A DNA stretch of 64,000 nt, from the NCBI RefSeq assembly GCF_018070575.1, contig NZ_JAGPXN010000001.1:248001-312000 (forward strand), written 5' to 3'. Below the pieces are notes generated by a model, which saw only the letters and a program-made list of their open reading frames with translations, made no database searches and was not told where the DNA came from. Below, in pieces: positions 51,532 through 62,432 of this stretch. A program made the translations under genes and the position numbers. This stretch comes from Micromonospora sp. C31 (GTDB lineage Bacteria > Actinomycetota > Actinomycetes > Mycobacteriales > Micromonosporaceae). Within the stretch, counting starts at the first letter, position 1. Each line of letters starts with the position of its first letter.

Positions 51532-51601
51532 GGGTCGGCCCGGCGGGCGACCGCTCAGGGCAGGGCCCCTCCGCGGGGGTCGGCCCGGCGGGCGACCGCT
51601 C
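51532..51601. repeat. 25-bp direct repeat (45-bp period)
   Basis: The 25-bp block at 51532-51556 recurs exactly at 51577-51601; the sequence after each copy (GGCAGGGCCC) is also shared, so about 35-40 of 45 bp were duplicated in tandem. The array sits in the 287-bp divergent region between the OlsB-like gene and the hotdog-like gene, and could duplicate a regulator site. The rest of this gap shows no gene. Confidence 0.8.
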
Positions 51602-51683
51602 GGTGGCAGGGCCCGGTCGACGGCGTGCGAGGCTGCCGGGGGCGTACCGGCGACGGGCCGGACGTCGTCGCCGGAGGTGTCTG

Positions 51684-52346
51684 ATGATCATCGAGTCGCG
51701 TTTCAACGGGCCACCCGGCTCGGGTAACGGCGGCTGGAGCGCGGGGGTCTTCGCCGCCGGGTCCGGCGCCCCGGGGCCGGTCGAGGTGACCCTGCGTCGA
51801 CCGCCCCCGCTGGAGATCCCGCTCACTGTCGTCGACGGGGAGGTCCGCGACCCGCGGGGCACGGTGGTCGCCCAGGTCCGCCCCACGGAGGACCCCCGGG
51901 CCGTGGTGCCGCCGGTGGACCTGCCGGCCGCGCGGGCCGCCTCGGCGGCGTACCCGGGGCTGATCGACCACCCCTTCCCGAGCTGCTACGTCTGCGGCCC
52001 GGACCGCCCCGACGGGTTGCGGATCTTTCCGGGGCGGCTGCCGGACGGCCGCACCGCCGCACCGTTCCGGGCGCCCGGATCGGTCACGACGCCCACCGTC
52101 TGGGCCGCGCTGGACTGCCCCGGCGGCTGGGCGGTGATCGCCCCCGGCCGGCCGTACGTCCTCGGCCGGATCGCGGCGGTGGTCGCGGCGCTGCCGGAGC
52201 CGGGCGACGAGTGCGTGGTGACGGGCGTCGTGGTGGGCGGCGAGGGCCGCAAGGCGCTCGTGCACACCAGTCTGTACGCCCCCGGCGGCACCCTCCTGGC
52301 CTGGGCCCGGGCCACCTGGATCGCCGTGGCGGACGACGCCGGATAA
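51684..52346 (+). CDS. Hotdog-fold-like protein, possible thioesterase
   Basis: 220 residues. N-terminal MIIESRFNGPPGSGNGGWSAGVFA is a hotdog-type opening (N-G-G-x2-A/S-G). The middle FPSCYVCGPDRPDGLRIFPGRL has a conserved CxxC-G motif found in this actinobacterial family. The C-terminal half (WAALDCPGGWAVI, LGRIAAVVAALPEPGDECVVTGVVVGGEGRKALVHTSLYAPGGTLLAWARATW) looks like a second hotdog unit. Acyl-CoA thioesterase or binding is plausible; no catalytic residue is obvious. ATG 51684 has GGAGG 6 nt upstream. Confidence 0.7.
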   Translation: MIIESRFNGPPGSGNGGWSAGVFAAGSGAPGPVEVTLRRPPPLEIPLTVVDGEVRDPRGTVVAQVRPTEDPRAVVPPVDLPAARAASAAYPGLIDHPFPSCYVCGPDRPDGLRIFPGRLPDGRTAAPFRAPGSVTTPTVWAALDCPGGWAVIAPGRPYVLGRIAAVVAALPEPGDECVVTGVVVGGEGRKALVHTSLYAPGGTLLAWARATWIAVADDAG

Positions 52347-52477
52347 TCGTCCCTGGGGATGAGGGCCTCCTGCCTGAGGCGGAGGTGGATCTCGGAAGTG
52401 CGCCTGATTGACCTGGTTGCGCCCGCCCGCCACGCTGTGTCACGGCGTACCCCGACGCCACCGCACGAAGGAGAGCA

Positions 52478-53409
<932 letters not shown>

Positions 53410-53413
<4 letters not shown>

Positions 53414-54222
53414 ACCTCGTCCGGTCCGAGCTTCTCAAGATCCGTACCACCAGCACGTGGTGGTGGCTGGCCATCGCCGCGTTCCTGTCGATCGCGCTGG
53501 CCTTCGCGTTCAACGCCTGGGTCGCCAACGAGACGCTGAACGGCAACGCCGAGGAGCTGGGCGTCACCGGCGACCAGGCCTCCGCGGCGGCGCAGGCCGC
53601 GAACCTCTACACCTCCGGGCAGTACCTGGGCCTGATGTTCGTGATGCTGATCGGCATCCTGATGGTCACCAACGAGTTCTTCCACCAGACGGCCACCACC
53701 ACGTTCCTGGCCACGCCGCGGCGCACGTCGGTGATCCTCAGCAAGCTGGCCGCGGCCAGCCTGCTGGGCATCGGCTTCTGGCTGGTGACCACGCTGATCG
53801 ACCTGGCCGCCGGGGCGGTGTTCCTGTCGGCCAACGGCCACGGCACCCTGCTCGGCGAGTGGGCCGTGCAGCGGGCGCTGCTGCTCAACCTGCTGGCGTA
53901 CGCGATCTGGACGGTCCTGGGCATCGGCATCGGCACGCTGATCACCAACCAGCTCGGCGCGGTGATCACCGCCGCGGTGCTCTACCTCGTCGGCACGCAG
54001 GTGGTGGGGCTGCTTTTCATGCTGCTGTCGAACCTGCTCAACAGCGAGGCCGTGGTCAAGTGGCAGGTGATCTGGCCCGCCATCGCCTCGACCGTCATGG
54101 TCAGCGAGGGCCAGACGGACTTCACCCCCGCGTGGTGGGTCGGCGCGCTCGTGCTGATCGGCTACGCGGTGGTGAGCGGAGTCGTCGGTGTCCTGATCAC
54201 CCGGCGACGCGACATCTCCTGA
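53410..54222 (+). CDS. ABC-2 family transporter permease
   Basis: 270 residues with six hydrophobic helices. MNLVRSELLKIRTTSTWWWL is the typical amphipathic start of ABC-2 permeases that pair with a single ATPase. The large external loop after helix 1 (about 35-75) is rich in Asn, Glu and Ala; MVTNEFFHQTATTTFLATPRR matches the family's cytoplasmic coupling segment. Translationally coupled to the ATPase gene and followed by a strong hairpin, so the pair is a complete two-gene exporter. Confidence 0.87.
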
Positions 54223-54241
54223 CCGCTGCGCCGCGAGGACG

Positions 54242-54276
54242 GGGGCGGGGGTGGTGCCGGACACCACCCCCGCCCC
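54242..54276 (+). terminator. Terminator hairpin after the ABC operon
   Basis: GGGGCGGGGGTGGTG (54242-54256) pairs perfectly with 54262-54276 around a 5-nt loop, 20 bp after the permease stop. It separates the ABC operon from kgd. The rest of the gap to 54506 is non-coding and presumably holds the kgd promoter, but no clear -35/-10 pair was recognised. Confidence 0.75.
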
Positions 54277-54506
54277 GGTCACACCGGGGTCCGCCCACAT
54301 TGCCGGGCTCTATCAGGAGCCGACGCGACACGCAGCGTTTGGTGAACTTCTGGCATCTTCTGTGAAACCGGCCACGGGTCGGAGGCGGAAATGCCTGTGG
54401 CATCCGTACGGCGTAGCCTGGGAGCCGTCTCGTGTGCGCTCGAAGGCAGGGCGACCCCGGACACCGCGTGACACACAAACCCGCGTGAAAGAGGCGATTA
54501 CCGGCC

Positions 54507-57500
54507 GTGTCGACCCAGCAGACTTCGCAGGAGAACCCACTGGCGGGTTTCGGTCCGAACGAGTGGATCGTCGAGGAGATGTACCAGCGCTACCTCGCCG
54601 ACCCCACCAGCGTCGATTCGGCCTGGCACGACTTCTTCGCGGACTACCGCCCGGCGCCCGGCGCCGGGAAGCCGCGCGGAGCTGAGCAGGCCCCGAAGCC
54701 GGCCGCCAAGCCGGAGCCCGCCGGCCAGCAGGAGGCGGCCACCGAGGTCGCGCAGCCGGCGGAGAAGAAGCCGGCGGAAGAGAAGCCGGCGGGGAAGAAG
54801 CCGGAGCCCAGGCCGGAGAAGCCCGCCGCCCAGGCCGCCCCGGCCAAGCCGGCGCCCGTGAAGGCGGCCCCCGCGAAGGCGGCCCCCGCGAAGGCGGCCC
54901 CCGCCAAGCCGGCGGCGACCAAGCCGACCGCCACCGGCCCACAGACCACCCCGCTGCGCGGCGTGGCGGCGAAGATCGTCCAGAACATGGACGCCTCGCT
55001 GGCCGTGCCGACCGCCACCAGCGTGCGCGCCGTCCCGGCCAAGCTGCTGGTCGACAACCGCATCGTGATCAACAACCACCTCACCCGTGGGCGCGGTGGC
55101 AAGGTCAGCTTCACCCACCTCATCGGCTACGCGATGGTCCGCGCCCTGGTCGCCCACCCGGAGATGAACAACTCCTTCGCCGAGGTCGACGGCAAGCCGG
55201 TCATGGTCCGGCCGGAGCACGTCAACCTGGGCATCGCGATCGACCTGACGAAGCCGGACGGCAGCCGCAACCTGGTGGTCCCCTCCATCAAGGCCTGCGA
55301 GCAGATGGACTTCCGGCAGTTCTGGCAGGCGTACGAGGACGTGGTCCGGCGTGCCCGCCGCAACGAGCTGACGATGGACGACTACTCCGGCACCACGATC
55401 TCGCTGACCAACCCCGGTGGCATCGGCACCGTGCACTCGATGCCGCGGCTCATGCAGGGGCAGAGCGCGATCATCGGCGTCGGCGCGATGGAGTACCCGG
55501 CCCCCTACCAGGGCATGTCCGAGGCCACCCTGGCCGAGCTGGCCGTCAGCAAGGTCATCACCCTCACCAGCACGTACGACCACCGGATCATCCAGGGCGC
55601 GCAGTCCGGCGAGTTCCTGAAGGTCATGCACGAGCTGCTGCTCGGTCAGCACCTCTTCTACGACCAGATCTTCACCTCGCTGCGCATCCCCTACGAGCCG
55701 GTGCGCTGGATGCGCGACGTCGCGGTCAACAACGAGGGCCAGATCAACAAGACCGCCCGGGTGCACGAGCTGATCCACGCGTACCGCGTGCGCGGCCACC
55801 TGATGGCCGACACCGACCCGCTCGAGTTCAAGATCCGCAAGCACCCCGACCTGGACGTGCTCCAGCACGGGCTGACCCTCTGGGACCTCGACCGCGAGTT
55901 CCCGGTCAACGGCTTCGCCGGCAGGCAGCGGATGAAGCTGCGCGACATCCTCGGCGTGCTGCGCGACTCGTACTGCCGCCGGGTCGGCATCGAGTACATG
56001 CACATCCAGGACCCGGAGGAGCGGCGCTGGATCCAGGAGCGCATCGAGCGCAAGTACGAGAAGCCGTCGCCCGACGAGCAGAAGCACGTGCTCAACCGGC
56101 TCAACGCCGCCGAGGCGTTCGAGACCTTCCTGCAGACCAAGTACGTCGGGCAGAAGCGCTTCTCGCTGGAGGGCGGCGAGTCGCTGATCCCGCTGCTCGG
56201 CGAGGTGCTGGAGGCCTCCGCCGAGGGCGGGCTGGACGAGGTCGTCATCGGCATGGCCCACCGTGGCCGGCTCAACGTGCTGGCCAACATCGTCGGCAAG
56301 CCGTACGAGAAGATCTTCTCGGAGTTCGAGGGCCACCTGGACCCGCGCTCCACGCAGGGCTCCGGCGACGTGAAGTACCACCTGGGCCAGAACGGCAAGT
56401 TCACCACGCCCGACGGCGACCACGCGGTCAAGGTCTCGGTGGTGGCGAACCCGTCGCACCTGGAGGCCGTCGACCCGGTGCTGGAGGGCATCGTCCGGGC
56501 CAAGCAGGACCGGATAGACCTCAAGCTGGAGGGCTACACCGTGCTGCCGCTGGCGGTGCACGGTGACGCCGCCTTCGCCGGTCAGGGCGTGGTCGCCGAG
56601 ACCCTCAACCTGTCGCAGCTGCGCGGCTACCGCACCGGCGGCACCGTCCACGTGGTGGTCAACAACCAGGTCGGCTTCACCACCGCCCCGGAGTACAGCC
56701 GCTCCAGCCTCTACAGCACCGACGTCGCCCGGATGATCCAGGCGCCGATCTTCCACGTCAACGGCGACGACCCCGAGGCCGTGGTCCGGGTCGCCCGGCT
56801 GGCCTTCGAGTACCGGCAGGAGTTCAACAAGGACGTCGTCATCGACATGGTCTGCTACCGCCGGCGCGGGCACAACGAGGGCGACGACCCGTCGATGTCC
56901 AACCCGCAGATGTACAAGATCATCGACTCGAAGCGGTCCGTCCGCAAGCTCTACACCGAGGAGCTGATCGGGCGCGGCGACATCACCGTCGAGGACGCGG
57001 AGGAGCTGCTGCGCGACTACCAGTCGCAGCTTGAGCGGGTCTTCAAGGCCACCCGGGACGCCGCCACCACGCCGCGGCAGCTCAGCCGCCCCAAGCGGGA
57101 GGACGAGCCGGAGCCGCAGGTGGAGACCGCCACCGACGCCGCCGTCGTCCGGGCCGTCGGCGAGGCGCACGTCAACCTGCCGGAGGGCTTCACCCCGCAC
57201 AAGCGGATCCAGCAACTGCTCGACCGGCGGGCCAAGATGGCCGTCGAGGGCAACATCGACTGGGGCTTCGGCGAGATCATCGCGTTCGGCTCGCTGCTGC
57301 ACGACGGGGTGACCGTCCGGCTCGCCGGGCAGGACTCCCGCCGGGGCACCTTCGTGCAGCGGCACGCCTCCGTGGTCGACGCGCAGACCGGCAACGACCA
57401 CCTGCCGTTGCAGTCGCTGACCGGCGACGGCGAGCGGTCCCGGTTCTTCGTGCACGACTCCCTGCTCAGCGAGTACGCGGCGATGGGCTTCGAGTACGGC

Positions 57501-58289
57501 TACTCGGTGGAGAACATCGACGCGCTGGTCTGCTGGGAGGCGCAGTTCGGCGACTTCGTCAACGGCGCCCAGTCGGTGATCGACGAGTTCATCTCCTCCG
57601 GCGAGGTGAAGTGGGGCCAGCGCTCCGCGGTGACCCTGCTGCTGCCGCACGGCCACGAGGGCCAGGGCCCGGACCACACCTCCGGCCGCCCCGAACGGTT
57701 CCTCCAGATGTGCGCCGAGGACAACATGCGGGTGTCCATCCCGACCACCCCGGCGAACTACTTCCACCTGCTGCGCCGCCAGGCGTTGTCGCCGAAGCGC
57801 AAGCCGCTGGTGGTGTTCACGCCGAAGTCGCTGCTGCGGCACAAGCTCTGCGTCTCCCCGGTGGAGGACTTCACCACCGGCACCTTCCAGCCGGTGCTGC
57901 CCGACTCGGGCGCTCCGGCGCCGGAGCAGGTGAAGCGGGTGCTGCTCTGCTCGGGCAAGGTCTACTACGACCTGTTCCAGGCCCGTAACGAGCGCGGCGT
58001 CACCGACACCGCGATCATCCGGATCGAGCAGCTCTACCCGATGCCGGTCGAGGAGATCCGGGCCGCCCTGGCGGCGTACCCGAACGCCGAGGACTTCGCC
58101 TGGGTGCAGGAGGAGCCGGCCAACCAGGGTGCCTGGTCGTTCGTCGCGCTCAACCTGCTGGAGCACCTGGCGGACGTCCGGCTGCGCCGGATCTCCCGCC
58201 CGGCCGCGGCCGCCCCGGCCGTGGGCTCCGCGAAGATGCACGAGGTCGAGCAGACCGCGCTGATCGAGGCGGCCCTGCCCCGCCCGTGA
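54507..58289 (+). CDS. kgd: Multifunctional 2-oxoglutarate decarboxylase/dehydrogenase E1-E2 fusion
   Basis: 1260 residues, the actinobacterial KGD/OdhA architecture. Residues about 9-47 ([24 protein letters not shown]...FFADY) are the E1 N-terminal segment; about 50-148 is an Ala/Pro/Lys linker ([13 protein letters not shown]). About 150-390 is the succinyltransferase E2 core, with [10 protein letters not shown] bearing the catalytic His. The thiamine-diphosphate E1 covers the remainder ([39 protein letters not shown]). It converts 2-oxoglutarate to succinyl-CoA or succinate semialdehyde at the TCA branch point. The GTG at 54507 is set by protein homology; the nearest AGAGG is 12 nt upstream, unusually far. 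Activity is typically controlled by an FHA protein (GarA/OdhI). Confidence 0.95.
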   Translation: MSTQQTSQENPLAGFGPNEWIVEEMYQRYLADPTSVDSAWHDFFADYRPAPGAGKPRGAEQAPKPAAKPEPAGQQEAATEVAQPAEKKPAEEKPAGKKPEPRPEKPAAQAAPAKPAPVKAAPAKAAPAKAAPAKPAATKPTATGPQTTPLRGVAAKIVQNMDASLAVPTATSVRAVPAKLLVDNRIVINNHLTRGRGGKVSFTHLIGYAMVRALVAHPEMNNSFAEVDGKPVMVRPEHVNLGIAIDLTKPDGSRNLVVPSIKACEQMDFRQFWQAYEDVVRRARRNELTMDDYSGTTISLTNPGGIGTVHSMPRLMQGQSAIIGVGAMEYPAPYQGMSEATLAELAVSKVITLTSTYDHRIIQGAQSGEFLKVMHELLLGQHLFYDQIFTSLRIPYEPVRWMRDVAVNNEGQINKTARVHELIHAYRVRGHLMADTDPLEFKIRKHPDLDVLQHGLTLWDLDREFPVNGFAGRQRMKLRDILGVLRDSYCRRVGIEYMHIQDPEERRWIQERIERKYEKPSPDEQKHVLNRLNAAEAFETFLQTKYVGQKRFSLEGGESLIPLLGEVLEASAEGGLDEVVIGMAHRGRLNVLANIVGKPYEKIFSEFEGHLDPRSTQGSGDVKYHLGQNGKFTTPDGDHAVKVSVVANPSHLEAVDPVLEGIVRAKQDRIDLKLEGYTVLPLAVHGDAAFAGQGVVAETLNLSQLRGYRTGGTVHVVVNNQVGFTTAPEYSRSSLYSTDVARMIQAPIFHVNGDDPEAVVRVARLAFEYRQEFNKDVVIDMVCYRRRGHNEGDDPSMSNPQMYKIIDSKRSVRKLYTEELIGRGDITVEDAEELLRDYQSQLERVFKATRDAATTPRQLSRPKREDEPEPQVETATDAAVVRAVGEAHVNLPEGFTPHKRIQQLLDRRAKMAVEGNIDWGFGEIIAFGSLLHDGVTVRLAGQDSRRGTFVQRHASVVDAQTGNDHLPLQSLTGDGERSRFFVHDSLLSEYAAMGFEYGYSVENIDALVCWEAQFGDFVNGAQSVIDEFISSGEVKWGQRSAVTLLLPHGHEGQGPDHTSGRPERFLQMCAEDNMRVSIPTTPANYFHLLRRQALSPKRKPLVVFTPKSLLRHKLCVSPVEDFTTGTFQPVLPDSGAPAPEQVKRVLLCSGKVYYDLFQARNERGVTDTAIIRIEQLYPMPVEEIRAALAAYPNAEDFAWVQEEPANQGAWSFVALNLLEHLADVRLRRISRPAAAAPAVGSAKMHEVEQTALIEAALPRP

Positions 58290-58308
58290 CCTGAGCGCAG
58301 ACGCCGAA

Positions 58309-58345
58309 CCGGGGCAGGACCGTCACGACGACGGCTCTGCCCCGG
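58309..58345 (+). terminator. Terminator hairpin after kgd
   Basis: CCGGGGCAG (58309-58317) pairs with CTGCCCCGG (58337-58345), and inside, after a 2x2 mismatch, CCGTC pairs with GACGG around a 5-nt loop. It lies 20 bp after the kgd stop. Confidence 0.7.
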
Positions 58346-58478
58346 TCGCCGTCCCGGCCCCGCCCACCGCCGGTGGGCACCGTGCCCACAGCTCAGCCCG
58401 GCGCCCGGTGGGGCAGGTACCGTGACCGGGCCGACCCCGGATTCCGCACCACACAGCGACGAACGAGGAACGGACAGC

Positions 58479-58658
58479 ATGTACTTCACCGACCGCGGCA
58501 TCGAGGAACTCGTCGAACGCCGGGGCGACGAGCAGGTCAGCGTGGAATGGCTCGGCGAGCGCCTCCGCGACTTCGTCGACCTGAACCCCGAGTTCGAGAC
58601 CCCGATCGAACGCTTCGCCACCTGGCTCGCCCGGCTCGACGACCCCGACGACGAGTAG
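58479..58658 (+). CDS. DUF6104 family small acidic protein
   Basis: 59 residues: MYFTDRGIEELVERRGDEQ, then VSVEWLGERLRDFVDLNPEFETPIERFATWLARLDDPDDE. The N-terminal YFTDRGIEELxxRRGDE pattern is that of a short actinobacterial family often encoded next to kgd/sucA. It is highly acidic and probably all-helical. Its conserved place beside kgd suggests a link to the oxoglutarate enzyme; this is contextual inference. ATG 58479 has GAGGAACGGA upstream. Confidence 0.75.
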   Translation: MYFTDRGIEELVERRGDEQVSVEWLGERLRDFVDLNPEFETPIERFATWLARLDDPDDE

Positions 58659-58731
58659 ACCGGCCGCGGGCAGGGCCATGTTTCCGTGATCAGGGGGTAC
58701 GTGGACCCGAGCCGGGCATCCGGCGATCTTC

Positions 58732-58737
58732 TAGGGT
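58732..58737 (+). promoter_or_regulatory. Leaderless-type -10 box (TAGGGT)
   Basis: TAGGGT ends 6 nt before the GTG of pta at 58744. No Shine-Dalgarno sequence precedes that GTG, so the pta-ackA message is likely leaderless. Confidence 0.55.
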
Positions 58738-58743
58738 GGGTGC

Positions 58744-60816
58744 GTGGCGCGAAGTGTGTACCTGACCAGCGTGGGATCCGGCGGCGGGAAGTCGACCATC
58801 GCCCTGGGCCTGGCAGAGCTGTTGTCCCGGCAGGTCGAGCGGATCGGCGCGTTCCGGCCGCTGGTACGGGGGCACGGCCCCGACCCGATCCTCGCCCTGC
58901 TCAGTGACCGCTACCGGATCGAGCTGCCGCTGGCCGACCTGAGCGGCACCAGCTACGCGGAGGCGACCGCGCTGGTCGCCGACGGGCGGCGGGAGGAACT
59001 GGTCAGCGGCATCGTCGAGCGCTACCGGGAGGTCGAACGGCGCTGCCCCGCCGTGGTCGTGGTGGGCAGCGACTTCGCCGACGGCGGCGACGGGGCCGGC
59101 CCCCGCGAGCTGGCCTTCAACGCCCGGCTGGCCACCGAGTTCGGCAGCGTGGTGGTACCCGTCATCGACGGCTTCGAGCAGGATCCGGCGGCGATCGCGG
59201 CCGCCGCGCGCGGGGCGTACCACGATCTGGAAGACCTCGGGGCGACGGTGCTGGCGGTGATCGCCAACCGGGTGCCGGGCCCGATGACGCTGCCCGAACT
59301 GCCCGTCCCCACGTACACCATTCCGGAGGTGCCGACCGTGTCGGCGCCGACGGTGGCCGAGGTGGCGGCGGCGCTCGGCGCCACCCTGCTCGCCGGCGAC
59401 GACGACGCGCTCAGCCGCGACGTGCTCGACTACGTGGTCGGGGCGGCGCACGTGCCGACGCTGCTGGGTCACCTGACCGAGGGCGCGCTGGTGATCACCC
59501 CGGGCGACCGGGCCGACCTGCTGGTGGCGGCGAGCGCCGCGCACATAGCCGGGCAGGTCTCGGTCTCGGGGTTGGTGCTGACCCTCGGCGAGCAGCCCGA
59601 CCCGCGCGCGATGCGGCTGGTCGAGGGGCTCAACACCGGGCTCGCGGTGCTCTCCGTGCCCAGCGACAGCTACGACACCGTCGCCGCGTCCAGCCGGATC
59701 GAGGGGCGGCCCAGCGCGGCCAACCCGCGCAAGGTGGAGGCCGCGCTCGGCGCGTTCGAGCGCTGCGTGGACACCGACGACCTCGCCCGCCGGCTGCGGG
59801 TCAGCCGCTCCGAGCGGGTCACCCCGCTGATGTTCGAGTACGACCTGATCGACCGCGCCCGGGCCCGGCGCCGGCACCTCGTGCTGCCCGAGGGGGCGGA
59901 GGAACGGATCCTGCGGGCGACGGAGATCCTGCTGCGCCGGGGCGTCGCCGACATCACCCTGCTCGGCCGCCCCGACGACATCGCCCGGCGCACCCGGGAG
60001 CTGGGCATCGACATCACCGGCGCGCAGGTGGTCGACCCGGCCGCCAGCGAGTGGCGCGACGGGTTCGCCACCACGTACGCCCGGCTGCGCGCGCACCGCG
60101 GCGTGACCCTCGAGCTGGCCCACGACATCGTCGCGCAGCCGAACTACTTCGGCACGCTGATGGTGCAGACGGGGCACGCCGACGGAATGGTCTCCGGCGC
60201 GACCCACACCACCGCCGCCACCATCCGCCCCGCGTTCGAGATCATCCGGAACGTGCCGGGCGTCTCGGTCGCCTCCAGCGTCTTCTTCATGCTGCTCGCC
60301 GACCGGGTGCTGGTCTACGGCGACTGCGCCGTCAACCCCGACCCGGACGCCGCCCAGCTCGCCGACATCGCCATCTCCTCGGCCGACACCGCTGCCCGGT
60401 TCGGCATCGAGCCCCGGGTCGCGATGCTCTCCTACTCCACCGGCAGCTCCGGGGCGGGCGCCGACGTCGAGAAGGTCGCCGCGGCCACCAGGCTCGTCCG
60501 CGAGCGCCGGCCCGACCTGCTCGTCGAGGGGCCCATCCAGTACGACGCCGCCATCGACCCGGCGGTCGCGGCGACGAAGCTGCCCGGCAGCGAGGTCGCC
60601 GGCCGGGCCACGGTCTTCGTCTTCCCCGACCTGAACACCGGCAACAACACGTACAAGGCGGTGCAGCGCTCCGCCGGTGCGGTGGCCGTCGGGCCGGTCA
60701 TGCAGGGCCTGCGCCGGCCGGTCAACGACCTCTCCAGGGGCGCCACCGTGCCGGACATCGTCAACACCGTGGCGATCACCGCCATCCAGGCCGCAGCCAC
60801 CGAGGAGTCGTCGTGA
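58744..60816 (+). CDS. pta: Phosphate acetyltransferase
   Basis: 690 residues, the long form. The N-terminal P-loop-like domain (SVGSGGGKSTIALGLAELL, about 8-27) and DRTGG-type domain (about 200-320) precede the catalytic PTA_PTB domain (about 365-685): HLVLPEGAEERILRA, ADGMVSGATHTTAATIRPA, MLSYSTGSSGAG and VFPDLNTGNNTYKAVQR. It interconverts acetyl-CoA and acetyl phosphate. The stop overlaps the ackA GTG as GTGA, so the two steps of overflow acetate metabolism are coupled in translation. Confidence 0.95.
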   Translation: MARSVYLTSVGSGGGKSTIALGLAELLSRQVERIGAFRPLVRGHGPDPILALLSDRYRIELPLADLSGTSYAEATALVADGRREELVSGIVERYREVERRCPAVVVVGSDFADGGDGAGPRELAFNARLATEFGSVVVPVIDGFEQDPAAIAAAARGAYHDLEDLGATVLAVIANRVPGPMTLPELPVPTYTIPEVPTVSAPTVAEVAAALGATLLAGDDDALSRDVLDYVVGAAHVPTLLGHLTEGALVITPGDRADLLVAASAAHIAGQVSVSGLVLTLGEQPDPRAMRLVEGLNTGLAVLSVPSDSYDTVAASSRIEGRPSAANPRKVEAALGAFERCVDTDDLARRLRVSRSERVTPLMFEYDLIDRARARRRHLVLPEGAEERILRATEILLRRGVADITLLGRPDDIARRTRELGIDITGAQVVDPAASEWRDGFATTYARLRAHRGVTLELAHDIVAQPNYFGTLMVQTGHADGMVSGATHTTAATIRPAFEIIRNVPGVSVASSVFFMLLADRVLVYGDCAVNPDPDAAQLADIAISSADTAARFGIEPRVAMLSYSTGSSGAGADVEKVAAATRLVRERRPDLLVEGPIQYDAAIDPAVAATKLPGSEVAGRATVFVFPDLNTGNNTYKAVQRSAGAVAVGPVMQGLRRPVNDLSRGATVPDIVNTVAITAIQAAATEESS

Positions 60817-61970
60817 ACGCGCCCGTCGGCGGTGCCCCCGCGCCACAGGAGACCGGCCGGGTCCTCGTGCTCAACTGCGGGTCGTCGTCGGTGAAGTACC
60901 GGCTCTTCGACGGCGACCGGGTGGTCGACAAGGGCACCGTGGAGCGGGTCGGCGAGGCCGGCGGCGGGCCGGCCGACCACGAGACCGCCGTCCGGGGCAT
61001 CCTCGACACCCTCGACCTGACCGGGCTGACCGCCGTCGGGCACCGGGTGGTGCACGGCGGGAAGCGGTTCGGCGAGCCGGTGCTCGTCGACGACGCGGTG
61101 CTGACGGCGATCCGAGACCTGGTCCCGCTCGCGCCGCTGCACAACCCCGCCAACCTGGCCGGCATCGAGGTCACCCGGGCGGCGCTGCCGCAGGTGCCGC
61201 AGGTCGCCGTCTTCGACACCGCGTTCCACCACACCCTGCCCGAGGCCGCCGCGACCTACGCGATCGAACGGGACACCGCCGCGCGGTACGACATCCGGCG
61301 CTACGGGTTCCACGGCACCTCCCACGCGTACGTGTCGCGGCGCACCGCCGAACTGCTCGACCGCCCGTACGGCGAGGTGAACACCATCACCCTGCACCTC
61401 GGCAACGGCGCGAGCGCCTGCGCGGTGGCCGGCGGCCGGAGCGTGGCCACCTCGATGGGCATGTCCCCGCTGGAGGGCCTGGTGATGGGCACCCGCAGCG
61501 GCGACCTCGACCCGGCCGTGATCTTCCACCTGCGCCGCGAGGGCGGGCTCTCCGTCGACGAGATCGACGACCTGCTCAACCACCGCAGCGGCCTGCTCGG
61601 GCTGACCGGCGCCAACGACATGCGCGAGGTGCTCGCGCGCCGGGCGGACGGCGACCCGGCGGCGAAGCTCGCCTTCGACGTCTACTGCCGGCGGATCACC
61701 GGCTACGTGGGCGCGTACTACGCCCTGCTCGGCCGGGTCGACGCGGTCACCTTCACCGCCGGCGTCGGCGAGCACGCCGCGCCGGTCCGCGCCGCCGCCC
61801 TGGCCTGCCTGGAGCGGCTCGGCATCGCGGTGGACCCGGAGCGCAACGCCGGCAGCGGCGACCGGGTCGTCTCGCCGGCGGGCGCCGAGGTGACCGTCTG
61901 CGTCGTCGGCACCGACGAGGAGCGCGAGATCGCCCTCCAGACCCGCGCGGTGGTCGCCACGGCCGGCTGA
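60813..61970 (+). CDS. ackA: Acetate kinase
   Basis: 385 residues. ASKHA-fold motifs: VLNCGSSSVKYRLF (N-terminal Asn and Ser/Lys), GHRVVHGG, VAVFDTAFHHTLP (catalytic Asp), YGFHGTSHAYVS, TLHLGNGASACAV and the late FTAGVGEHA. It transfers phosphate between acetyl phosphate and ADP/ATP. The start GTG at 60813 is embedded in the pta stop. It completes the Pta-AckA pathway, probably as a two-gene transcript. Confidence 0.95.
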   Translation: MNAPVGGAPAPQETGRVLVLNCGSSSVKYRLFDGDRVVDKGTVERVGEAGGGPADHETAVRGILDTLDLTGLTAVGHRVVHGGKRFGEPVLVDDAVLTAIRDLVPLAPLHNPANLAGIEVTRAALPQVPQVAVFDTAFHHTLPEAAATYAIERDTAARYDIRRYGFHGTSHAYVSRRTAELLDRPYGEVNTITLHLGNGASACAVAGGRSVATSMGMSPLEGLVMGTRSGDLDPAVIFHLRREGGLSVDEIDDLLNHRSGLLGLTGANDMREVLARRADGDPAAKLAFDVYCRRITGYVGAYYALLGRVDAVTFTAGVGEHAAPVRAAALACLERLGIAVDPERNAGSGDRVVSPAGAEVTVCVVGTDEEREIALQTRAVVATAG

Positions 61971-62040
61971 CCGCCGGAGGCTCGGGCATGGCACGAGCGG
62001 CTGGACGCGCCGCGGCGGGCGCGCTGCACGCGGTGGCCCG

Positions 62041-62077
62041 GGGCGGAGCGGCGGGCAAGCCGGGCGGAGCGGCGGGC
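62041..62077. repeat. 16-bp direct repeat
   Basis: GGGCGGAGCGGCGGGC occurs at 62041-62056 and 62062-62077 (period 21) in the short region between convergent ackA and the small membrane-protein gene. No function is assigned. Confidence 0.7.
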
Positions 62078-62104
62078 GCGCGGCGCTCGGGGTCGCCCCG
62101 TGGC

Positions 62105-62275
62105 TCAGCTCAGGGCGAGCCAGGCGAGCAGGGCGACCAGCACGACCGCGACCGCCGCCGCGCCGACGAGCAGCGGCGTCCGGGACGCGCCGGCCGGGGC
62201 CTCGGGCTCGGCGGTGTGGGCGTAGGCGCGGAACGCCTCGGTGTTGCCGCTCGGGTCGGTGCGGTTCTCAGCCAT
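62105..62275 (-). CDS. Small single-pass membrane protein
   Basis: 56 residues. A polar N-terminal part (MAENRTDPSGNTEAFRAYAHTAEPEAP) is followed by one C-terminal hydrophobic helix (LLVGAAAVAVVLVALLAWLALS) that ends the protein, so it is a tail-anchored protein with its N-terminus in the cytoplasm. I do not recognise a family. The ATG at 62275 is preceded by TAGGGT at leaderless spacing, which supports expression. Confidence 0.65.
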   Translation of the reverse strand: MAENRTDPSGNTEAFRAYAHTAEPEAPAGASRTPLLVGAAAVAVVLVALLAWLALS

Positions 62276-62282
62276 GGCGGTG

Positions 62283-62288
62283 ACCCTA
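62283..62288 (-). promoter_or_regulatory. Leaderless-type -10 box (TAGGGT)
   Basis: On the minus strand TAGGGT ends 7 nt before the ATG at 62275 of the small membrane protein. Confidence 0.5.
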
Positions 62289-62420
62289 GCCAAGCCGGTT
62301 GCGGGCCGCCGTCCCCGGCACGCGAACCGGGTCAGGTCGAGCCGGCCGGTGGAGACGATCCGCCCGGGTGGCGGGAGCGTCCGGTCCGGACGGCGGGGCC
62401 GGTCCGGGCCACCGGACACC

Positions 62421-62426
62421 TACCGT
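62421..62426 (+). promoter_or_regulatory. Leaderless-type -10 box (TACCGT)
   Basis: TACCGT ends 6 nt before the GTG at 62433 of the hydrolase lipoprotein gene, a promoter that persists although the gene is frameshifted. Confidence 0.5.
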
Positions 62427-62432
62427 CAAGCC

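Noticed and set aside
54498..58241. A 1247-codon open frame on the minus strand, antisense to kgd
   Set aside because: It is the mirror of a highly conserved TCA enzyme. In this GC-rich DNA the antisense frames of real genes stay open by chance; its composition (His/Val/Arg/Glu) is not protein-like.
61988..62104. Possible small Ala/Gly/Arg-rich ORF after ackA with GGAGG upstream of an ATG
   Set aside because: The frame simply continues into the antisense of the next gene, has poor codon bias at its start and is driven by a 16-bp repeat.
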